The notes beneath the pieces were generated by a model. That model worked only from the letters and a program-made list of their open reading frames with translations, ran no database searches and was not told where the DNA came from. A stretch of 64,000 nt of DNA, from the NCBI RefSeq assembly GCF_004193775.1, contig NC_041011.1, positions 16,400,201-16,464,200 on the forward strand. Direction: 5' to 3'. How positions within the stretch are numbered: position 1 is the first letter of the stretch; each line of letters begins with the position of its first letter. This stretch comes from Glycine soja (Eukaryota; Streptophyta; Magnoliopsida; Fabales; Fabaceae). Shown piece after piece: positions 12,045 to 21,210 of the stretch. Both the position numbers and the translations under genes were made by a program.

Positions 12045-13232
12045 ATGGCCCCTGAGTATGACAGTCACCGCTTTAGGAGCGCAGTACACCAGCAGCGCTT
12101 TGAGGCCATCAAGGGATGGTCGTTTCTCCGGGAGCGACGCGTCCAGCTCAGAGACGACGAGTATACTGATTTCCAGGAGGAGATAGGGCGTCGGCGGTGG
12201 ACATCACTGGTTACTCCCATGGCCAAGTTTGATCCAGAAATAGTCCTCGAATTTTATGCCAATGCTTGGCCAACAGAGGAGGGCGTGCGTGACATGAGGT
12301 CTTGGGTAAGGGGTCAGTGGATCCCGTTCGGTGCAGATGCTATCGGCCAGCTCCTGGGATATCCGTTAGTGTTGGAAGAGGGCCAGGAATGCGAATATGG
12401 CCAGAGGAGGAACCGGTCTGATGGGTTCGATGAGGAGGCCATCGCCCAGTCACTATGTATACCGGGGCAGGATTTTTCCCGGACTGCTGCAGGGAGGCGA
12501 GTGCGAATCATGCGCACCAACATGACCACCCTGACCCAGATATGGATGACGTTGCTGCTCAGCAACATCCTGCCTAGCGATCATAATTTCGACCTCCCTC
12601 TGCCGAAGTGTCAGCTGGTGTACGCCATCCTGACACGGATGAGTGTTCATGTGGCTCAGTTAATCGCTGATGCCATCTATATTTTTGCAGGTATGGCGCC
12701 TACCAGGCACCCTTTGGACCCAGATAAGTCCAACAGGGCCCTGGGATTTCCCGCACTGATCACAGGACTCTGCCAGTCGTTCGGAGTCCCCGTTGCACCT
12801 ACCAAGGTAATTCAGCCGCCCATCACCCGGGCTTTTATTGAGAAGTACTGTACCCAGAGACAGGCTCAGGGTGATGCTCCACAGGCCGCAGGCGCGCCCC
12901 CACCACCTCATCAGGCTGGCCAGGCTGGGTCATTTGACATGGAGCAGTATTTACGGCATTTGGTTCGCTAGCAGGCGGCCAACCACCGGGCACATGTACA
13001 GACCCATGATTGTCTGTACCAGATGAGCCTCAGCATGCAGAGCCAGGGCTTCGCTTCTTTTTCATGCCCTACTCCAGACAAGTTCAGGGCAGAGGTCGCA
13101 TGGCCCGGGGATTGGCCCGAGGCCCAAGCAGGAGAGGCGCCCCCAGAGGCCCCCGGCGATGAAGAGGAGGCCCACGAGGACGAGGAGATGGCCGATTTGC
13201 TTGACTTCTTGGGAGGGAGTGGAGCTACATGA
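12045..13232 (+). pseudogene. 3' ORF of element A, 'putative plant transposon protein'-like, one premature stop
   Basis: A 395-codon frame starting MAPEYDSHRF, broken by TAG at 12969-12971 where B has CAG. Motifs such as GWSFLRERR, VLEFYANAW and RSWVRGQWIPF resemble the 'putative plant transposon protein' family (Pfam PF20167, from memory). The C-terminus is proline-rich, then strongly acidic (E/D run), ending LLDFLGGSGAT. Compared with B it lacks a basic, nuclear-localisation-like stretch of about 20 residues after MAP. It is not part of the gag-pol frame and lies 2.1 kb downstream of integrase, behind its own promoter and intron signals. The biochemical role is unknown. Confidence 0.7.
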
Positions 13233-14880
13233 CTGGGAGATCCCCAGATTCATGTTTTCTTTCATATTTTGTTTATCATTTTTATGTTATGTTATTGTTT
13301 TGACTTGAGAGACTAATGTTTGTTTTTGTTGTTTCGATTGTCCTTTGTACAGCGCATACATTTTTCTTTGAATTGTTGCGTTAGTGTTTATATCATTATT
13401 ATCAATGATGTTTGAAATTCTGGAACCGTGTAGAGTTCTTCGTTTAGGAACATCGTCAAAAAATATATAAAACAAACAAAAATCATGATAAAGATAAAAA
13501 TAGAAAAGAAAAAAATGAACTGAGAAAAAGAGAGCAAATAAGGAAAAAGAAAGCAAGTAAGAAAAAAGATGGGGAAAAGGAAAATAAGTTGTCTAGCTGA
13601 AAAAAACGGTATGTTTTTGAAAAGAGATGACTTCCAACTTTTCTTTGAAAAAATTCACTGATCATAGCTAGTTTTGGAAGAAATGTGTGTGTACACCCGA
13701 AGGGTAAACGCTGTGAAATTTCCCCGGACGCCCGAAATGGACTCGGATGAATGCACAAATTGATAAAAGAACATATTTTGGAAACATTGGGTTGATTTAA
13801 AATAGAGGAAATGAATCCTGAGCCCTAGCATCACATGACCATAAAAATTTGACACTTGAGTGTCCGCATAGGTGCATGCATGACCAGTTTTGCATAAAAT
13901 TTCCAAATCATCATTTTTGCATTTGTGTCATGGAAATAATGTGGGGCATCCCTTTTTATCCTTGAACCAAACCAAACCCTGACATGTATCATGCCTAGCC
14001 ATTCTACAAGTCTTGAGCCAAAATCCTGACTCACCATAAACCTTGACCCAGGGTGAGAATGTCAATCCTTACCCTCGGAAGCAAAAAAAAGAGAAGGAAA
14101 ATTTCCAATCAAAGAGAAAGCAAAAAAAGGAGAGAAGGAAAATTTCCAATCAAAGGAAAAAAGGAAGAAAGGAAATTCCCAATCAAAGAGTGGGAGAAAG
14201 CGGAAAGAAACGAAAGAAAATTCCAAGTCAAAGAAAAAAAGAATGGGAGAAAGTAAAAAAGAAGAAAGCTCCTGGTCAAAGAAACCAGAAGAAATGTGCA
14301 GAGAGGTCTTTGGACCGGACAATATCTGAACAATACAGAATTGTCACCAAATGAACAAAAAGAAGGAAAGGAAACCACGACCTAAAATGGTCTTCTCCCT
14401 TTAATTGCCAACCAAAATCTTGTGTGCTAGCGACTTTTTCGCCCCGCACTAAACAAAAACAGAAAAGGAAAAAGCCAACAAAAAGGAAAAGGCCAAAAAA
14501 CACGCAAAAGCCGAAAAGCCCACCAAAAGAACCCATTCCCAAGGGAAGTCCTATTGATCCATGATCACGCATGTAATTTTTGATTTGATAGGAAATAATT
14601 TGCAAAGTCAAGTCATGACATATTTATGGTTCGGAATTAGGATAAAACATTTACCTGTGCGAGATTGATACACATTGAGTGGATTTCTTCTATTTTTGTC
14701 GAACCCAGTGTTTCCTCTAAATGGTCATTTAGAAACGAAATGCTAACATCCAAAATCTCATTTATGGTTATGAAGGGATTTCATCAACATACTCTCCTTC
14801 CCCGGTAGACGCATTGTTTTTCACTCAAAAAAAGCATATGTTGCTCTAATCAGTTGGAATATTTGTCTCTTTGCTAAAGC
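13233..14880 (+). other. 3' untranslated region of A with a purine-rich tract
   Basis: No gene. It is AT-rich; 14040-14530 is a strand-asymmetric A/G tract made of irregular repeats built around GGAAAATTTCCAATCAAAG. The open frames inside it are lysine-rich artefacts of base composition. B has a shorter counterpart at about 49980-50170. Confidence 0.6.
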
Positions 14881-14919
14881 ATGTTTGCATTTTAGTGGAG
14901 AAAACACCGAGACTTTGTC

Positions 14920-15256
14920 AAGTCTCACAAGTTATCCAGAACTACGTAGGTCTGAGTTCCTCATTGGAGGATACGTAGGAGCAAGAGCCTTGCTTTTGTC
15001 GACCACACCACCTTTTGCTGTCATGACCCAAGAGCTGGTAGCCCGCGGAGACACCTTACGGTTATCCGCACCTCGCCATTCAGTGACCCCAAGTGTGATT
15101 GATGAGCAGAGGCGAATGTGGTCATCTGCGCCCTTTCCGGAGATGTCAGCATCTTCCGGTGGAGACTTTTTCAAGTCTCACAAGTTATCCAGAACTACGT
15201 AGGTCTGAGTTCCTCATTGGAGGATACGTAGGAGCAAGAGCCTTGCTTTTGTCGGC
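14920..15256 (+). repeat. LTR-derived module present twice in the 3' UTR of A
   Basis: Two copies of an 83-bp segment (14920-15002 and 15173-15255) containing AACTACGTAGGTCTGA and GGATACGTAGGAGCAA. The same two phrases occur in the U5 part of the LTRs (17511-17580, 35326-35395, 53455-53520). The segment between the copies is unique. Confidence 0.7.
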
Positions 15257-15295
15257 CGCCCCACAAGATCTGTCATACTGACCCTGAGGTCATGT

Positions 15296-15935
15296 GACAT
15301 GCGAAGACAAAATTTGGTCATTCCGCACCCCTTTGCCATTCAAACACAGTCGTGTCCGATGGCACGCAGAGACAAAATTTGGTCATTCTGCACCTTTTGT
15401 CATCCAGAGGCGGCGGGCCCGATGACATGCAGAGACAAAATTTGGTCATTCCGCACCCCTTTGCCATTCAGACACAGTCGTGTCCGATGGCATGTAGAGA
15501 CAAAATTTGGTCATTCTGCAACCTTTGTCATCTAGAGGCGGCGGGCCCGATGACATGCGGAGACAAAAATTGGTCATTCCGCACCCCTTTGCCATTCAGA
15601 CACAGTCGTGTCCGATGGCACGCATAGACAAAATTTGGTCATTCTGCACCCTTTGTCATCCAGAGGCGGCGGGCCCGGTGACATGCGGACACAAAATTTG
15701 GTCATTCCGCACCCCTTTACCATTCAGACACAGTCGTGTCTGATGGCACGCAGAGACAAAATTTGGTCATTCTGCACCTTTTGTCATCCAGAGGCGGCGG
15801 GCCCGATGACATCCTGAGACAAAATTTGGTCATTCCGCGCCCCTTTGCCATTCAGACACAGTCGTGTCCGATGGCACACAGAGACAAAATTTGGTCATTC
15901 TGCACCCTTCGTCAATCGCGGCCGACAAGCCCGTT
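15296..15935 (+). repeat. 128-bp tandem repeat, five copies (element A)
   Basis: Copies start at 15296, 15424, 15552, 15680 and 15808, exactly 128 bp apart. Each unit is a diverged dimer of about 65 and 63 bp; both halves contain AGACAAAATTTGGTCATTC. It ends about 300 bp before the 3' LTR. Hypervariable tandem repeats here are a known trait of Ogre/Tat elements. Confidence 0.9.
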
Positions 15936-16233
15936 GACACGCGGAGATTTACATCATCTTCCGCACTCACAAGATCTGTCATACTAACTTTTGAGTCACG
16001 CTGACGGGCGGAAATACTCGAGTGGTTATCCGTATAAACATTCTTTTGCTATCTGTAAGACAGAACGCTTGATAGCATGCAGAGACTGACATCGTCTTCT
16101 GCGCCTTTTGTTCCCTCGGGAACAACAAGTCATTTGCATGCGGAGATTTTATGGTCACCCGCGACTCTCGTCAATCGAGAGGAACGAAATTAGTGTCTTA
16201 TCTTTACTTACCTTTTATCTCCAATAAAAGACA

Positions 16234-16245
16234 AGTAAAGAGGGG
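16234..16245 (+). other. Polypurine tract of element A
   Basis: AGTAAAGAGGGG lies five bases before the 3' LTR. The same tract precedes the LTRs of B (52180-52191) and D (56561-56570). It primes plus-strand DNA synthesis in LTR elements. Confidence 0.75.
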
Positions 16246-16249
16246 CAAC

Positions 16250-17848
16250 TATCATACCCTAATTTCGTCCAGGGACCTTTGCTTGATGACATGCGACCTT
16301 TGTTTGGTCCTTGTAAGGTGCTTGGCACCCCTCATAAGGCAATTTTTGAAATTCCGGGACATGCCGAAAAACAAAAGAAAATATTGATGCACAATCCATA
16401 AAGGTTCCGTGACACACCGGAAATCAAATGGAAGCATCGTTGCATAATTAGTGAGGTTCCGTAACATTCCGTAAGTCAAAAAGGGGATGATTATGTAATC
16501 CGCAAGGTTCCGTAACATTACGAAAAGAAAACAAGTATCGTTACGAAATTCGTAAGTTTCCGTAACTTTACGAAAAAAGAATCACCAAAAAAAGTAGAGG
16601 GGGTGTACTTAGTAAAAATGGGGGTGCAAATAGCAACCAGGCCCACTTGGGCCCTCCAGAATATTCCTCTAGAAGGCTGTTGCTTCTGGAGGAAGCAACC
16701 CTACTCGCCTGGGCGAGCTGGGCGGCAAGCATCTCCCTTATTTTGCTATAAATAGGGGAGGAAGTGAGAAGGAAAAGGGTTCAGCCCCTTAGGCACTTCT
16801 CTCTCTTTCGAATTTGCTTGGAAAAATTGTTTCCGTGAAGAAAATCTAAGCCGAGGCGCTTCCGAAACGTTTCCGTAACGTTTTCCGTAAGGAATTTCGC
16901 GAAGGTTTCGACCGTTCTTCGACGTTCTTCATTCGTTCTTCATCGTTCTTCGATCTTCAACGGGTAAGTACCTCAAACCAAGCTTTTCGATTTATTCTAT
17001 GTACCCGTGGTGGTCCACATTGTGTTTTGTGTATTTCTATTCTCGTTTCATTTACTTTTTATACCCCCTCTTGACGTGCTTAAGCCATTTTATTTAAGTC
17101 ATTTCTCGCTTAACCTAAAAATAAAATAAATTTCCACCGATCGTTTGAATTGTATTATCCGTTAACTTCGGTTAAAATGAATTCCGACCGTTCGGTCGTG
17201 CCGTAACCACGTTGGAAATCAAAAAGTGGTAAAAGATAATATAATAATCAAAAAAATATCTTTTAGTAAAATAAAGCGGAAAATCAATCGGACGTTTTTT
17301 TTCTCTTTGTGATTTCTCATTCTTAATCGAATTGACTAATAACTAAGGTGAAACTAAGGCTAAAATCAACTCGCCTAGTCAAGCTCGTCTACAAAAATAG
17401 GTTTTGAATTTTATCATTTAAATTTCTTACTAAGTAAATGGATCATTTTCAAGGTCCAACGCCTTAAAATGATCACCTCTTAAGTAAAAAAGAATCACTT
17501 TATAAGAAAGAACTACGTAGGTCTGATTTCCCCATCGCAAATTGAGGAATACGTAGGAGCAAAGGGAAACACCCTTGTCGACCACAAAAAAAGAAAAATA
17601 TAAAAGGGTATAAAGGATATAGAGACATAAAAAGGGAACATAAAAAATCAAAGTCATGTTTGTACCTTCCCCGTGCGTAAATACAACTCCCGAACCTTTC
17701 ACTTAAAAGTTCGTAGATCGCGTCTTTTCCGGTTTTTCCGACGTTTTCCTCAAATAAACGTTGGTGGCGACTCCGCGCGTATTCCTTTCGTGGAATACGC
17801 ATCCCGCGAGTCACGCGTCGCCCTCCCGCCGAAGGGTAGGTTGCGACA
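16250..17848 (+). repeat. 3' LTR of element A (1599 bp)
   Basis: It begins TATCATACCC (the usual TG start mutated to TA) and ends TTGCGACA. U3 (about 16390-16590) has four to five degenerate units of about 51 bp, each headed by G/TTTCCGTAAC (16404, 16456, 16507, 16557). The palindromic box is at 16703-16718 and TATA at 16746-16755. A splice donor, CGG|GTAAGTACC, lies at 16964. It abuts the integrase of C directly. Confidence 0.93.
16703..16755 (+). promoter_or_regulatory. Promoter of the A 3' LTR
   Basis: ACTCGCCTGGGCGAGC (one change from the palindrome) and CTATAAATAG 28 bp downstream. It would transcribe rightwards, antisense into the truncated pol of C. Confidence 0.7.
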
Positions 17849-20800
17849 GCCGTTAAGCGCTTACCCTCAATGAGGTTGAGCTGGTCATAGCGCGTTTCGG
17901 CCCACTCTGATTCCTTTAATCCGGATTCTGCCAAGATCCTTAATGACGGGACTTCTACCTCAAACGGTAACACAGCCTCCATCCCATACACCAATGAGAA
18001 CGGCGTTGCCCCAGTTGACGTTCGCATTGAAGTTCGGTAACCGTGTAACGCGAAGGGGAGCATCTCGTGCCAATCTCTGTATGACACGGTCATCTTTTGG
18101 ATAATCTTTTTGATATTCTTATTGGCCGCTTCCACGGCTCCATTCATCTTTGGCCGGTAGGGTGTGGAATTGTGATGCTGGATTTTAAACTCCTCGCACA
18201 TTTCCCCCATCCTCTTGTTATTCAGGTTGGTGCCGTTGTCCGTGATAATCTTCCTTGGCAAACCATATCGGCATATGATCTCTTTCTTAATGAACCTAAC
18301 CACCACACCCCTTGTGACATTGGTATAGGAAGCCGCCTCGACCCACTTGGTGAAATAATCTATCGCTACGAGGATGAAGCGATGACCATTCGAGGCCTTG
18401 GGCTCAATGGCCCCGATGACATCTATTCCCCACATGGAGAAAGGCCAAGGGGCGGACATGACTTTCAGAGGATGTGGTGGGGCATTGACATTATCTGCGA
18501 ACGCTTGACATTTGTGGCATTTCCTCACATGGACACAACAATCACTTTCCATGGTAAGCCAGTAATAACCTGCTCTTAGGATCTTCCTGGCCATAGCATG
18601 CCCGTTGGCGTGCGTTCCAAACGAGCCCTCATGGACTTCCTCGATCATGTGATTTGCCTCCCTGGCATCCACACACCGCAAGAGTGTCATGTCGTGATTT
18701 CTCTTATACAATATACTTCCACTCATGAAGAAACCGACTGCCAACCTTCTCAATGTCCTCTTATCATTGTCGGCAATCTCTGGCGGGTATTCTTTGCTTA
18801 CGACATATCGCTTGATGTCGAAATACCAAGGCTTTCCGTCCCGTTCCTCTTCTACTTGGCAACAATGCGCGGGTTTGCCACGACACCAAAATTCAATGTA
18901 GGGTGGATCCCCGTGCGACGTTAGCTGGAACATAGACGCCAAAGTAGCAAGCGCATCCGCCATTTGATTTTCCTCGCGGTGAACATGATGGAAAGAGATC
19001 TCATCAAAGGTTTTAGCCAATTCCTTGATATAGGCTTTGTAGGGTATCAGCTTGGGATCTCTAGTTTCCCATTCCCCTCTCAGCTGATGGATTACCAACG
19101 CTGAGTCGCCGTACACCTTGAGTAGTTTGACATTGGAGTCAATCGCTGCCTGGACGGCCAAGGCACATGCTTGATATTCGGCCATGTTGTTGGTGCAGTC
19201 GAATCCTAGCCTGGCTGTGAAAGGTACACATTGATTGTCCGGAGAGACCAATACTGCCCCAACGCCATGGCTTAGAATGTTTGACGCTCCGTCAAACCAT
19301 ACGGTCCATTTGTCCCGATCTTCGTCCAATTTTTCCTCAAACAAGGCCATGATGTCCTCATCCGGGAATTCAGGATGCATGGGCTGATAGTCGTTAAGAG
19401 GCTGTTGAGCAAAATAATCTGCTAAGGCGCTTCCCTTTATCGCCTTTTGGGTGACGTAGACTATGTCAAACTCGGATAGCAGGACCTGCCACCGGGCAAT
19501 TCGCCCCGTGAGAGTTGGCTTCTCAAAGATGTACTTAACTGGGTCCATCTTGGATATCAACCAGGCAGTATGGCTCAGCATGTACTGCCTTAGGCGATGG
19601 GACGCCCATACTAAAGCACAACACGTTCTTTCGAGCAAGGAGTAATTCATTTCGCAGATCGTGAACATCTTACTTAGGTAGTAAACAGCGCGCTCTTTCT
19701 TTCCGGATTCGTCATGTTGCCCCAGCATACACCCCATTGACTCGTCCAAGATTGTCATGTACAAGATGAGAGGCCTTCCAGGTACTGGTGGCATAAGCAC
19801 GGGAGGATTCATAAGACACTTCTTGATCCTTCCAAAAGCTTCTTGGCAATCCTCATTCCAGCGATCAGTTTGGTTTTTGCGCAAGAGTTTGAACAACGGC
19901 TCACAAATGGCGGTGAGCTGCGATATGAATCTGGCAATATAATTCAAGCGTCCCAGGAAGCCCCGGACTTGCCTCTCAGTACGAGGTTCTGGCATCTCAA
20001 GGATGGCCTTCACCTTTTCGGGGTCTACCTCTATCCCTTTCTGGCTCACGATGAAACCAAGCAATTTCCCTGATTTGACCCCAAAGGTACACTTGGCGGG
20101 GTTCAACCTTAATTGATATTTCTTAAGCCTTTCGAACAACTTATGCAGGTTGACAAGGTGTTCTTCCTCGGATTTAGATTTAGCAATTATGTCGTCCACG
20201 TAGACCTCGATCTCTTGATGCATCATATCATGGAACAAAGCTACCATGGCCCGTTGATAAGTTGCCCCGGCATTCTTGAGTCCAAAGGACATCACCTTGT
20301 AACAGAACGTCCCCCACAGGGTGACGAAGGTAGTCTTTTCCATATCCTCTGGCACCATCTTTATCTGATTGTAACCGGAGAAACCGTCCATGAAGGAAAA
20401 TAAAGCGAAATTAGCCGTGTTATCCACGAGGATATCAATGTGTGGCAAAGGAAAATTGTCCTTGGGACTGGCCCGATTCAGGTCCCGATAATCCACACAC
20501 ATTCGTACTTTCCCATCTTTCTTAGGGACCGGCACAATGTTGGCAAACCATTCCGGATACCGAGCGACGGCCAAAAAACCAGCGTCAAATTGCTTCTTCA
20601 CTTCTTCTTTTATCTTCAAGGATGTTTCAGGCTTCATCCTTCTCAATTTCTGCTTTACCGGGGAACACTAGGGATTTAGAGGTAATCGGTGCTGTACAAT
20701 GTCAGAACTCAAACCGGGCATATCTTGGTATGACCAAGCAAAGATGTCTTGGTAGTCTTTTAGCAGGATTATTAATTCTTCACGGATAGGTGCGGTAATA

Positions 20801-21028
20801 CCTGTGCCTATCTTTACTTCCCTTTTTCCACTGCCAATTCCCAAGTCTACTAGTTCTGTTTCGTCTTGATAAGGCCCCATTTCTTGGTCCTCATGGGCGA
20901 CCATCCTTTCTAATTCTGGGGGAAGTCCCACATCCTCGTTCCCTTCATCTTCCGTTTGATTCGTTTCTCACTCGAAGTTGATAAGCGGGTCCCAGGTATT
21001 AGTACCTTCGGGGGACTCGTCATCGGAT
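17849..21028 (-). pseudogene. pol: pol of element C, truncated in integrase by insertion of A
   Basis: The frame starts at the intron acceptor (21028) and carries stops at 20968-20970 and 20668-20670. From 20646 it is open through RT (YVDD at 20202-20191), both RNase H domains, the HHCC finger and the DDE core of integrase, and is cut off in the C-terminal part at 17849. Because no stop lies at the junction, the frame continues for about 116 codons into the antisense of the A LTR; that tail is not retroelement coding sequence. The long open stretch (over 900 codons) makes this the best preserved RT-integrase segment in the window. Confidence 0.87.
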
Positions 21029-21210
21029 CTGCCGTTTCAGAAATAAAGAAGTAAACATGCAAATGAATGAGAATGGGTAGAGACATAGGAACAGATGAAG
21101 AAAGATCCTTGTATTATAAATTCAAAAACAAAAGACACAAAGCCTTAACAAAAGGAAAAACTCTAAAGCCTAGGCCCAACTATAGAGCTTTTAAAACCGT
21201 AAAGGTTTAC
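21029..21210 (-). other. Putative GT-AG intron between protease and pol, element C
   Basis: Donor GTAAAC (21210 downwards) and acceptor GGCAG (ending 21029), 182 bp. Gag-pro and pol are in different frames here; joining at these sites puts them in one frame. Confidence 0.75.

Larger units (their letters stand above)
1..17848 (+). mobile_element. Element A: Ogre/Tat-type Ty3-gypsy LTR retrotransposon, left end outside window
   Basis: The order is partial 5' LTR, ORF1, gag-protease, intron, pol (RT, two RNase H domains, integrase), a 3' transcription unit, tandem repeats, polypurine tract and 3' LTR. ORF1 upstream of gag, the second RNase H and the long 3' region with tandem repeats are hallmarks of the Tat lineage that includes Ogre. 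By alignment with its own 3' LTR, base 1 equals LTR position 267, so about 266 bp lie left of the window. The right edge cuts into the integrase gene of element C, so A inserted into C. The 5-bp target duplication should be GCCGT (17849-17853); its partner is outside the window. All ORFs contain stops, so the copy is not autonomous. Confidence 0.92.

Noticed and set aside
14043..14354. Lysine-rich 103-codon frame
   Set aside because: Low-complexity purine tract; composition explains it.
1..17848. Integrated pararetrovirus (badnavirus-like) origin
   Set aside because: Complete LTRs, a tRNA-Arg primer site, integrase with DDE and a 5-bp target duplication define an LTR retrotransposon; no movement protein was seen.
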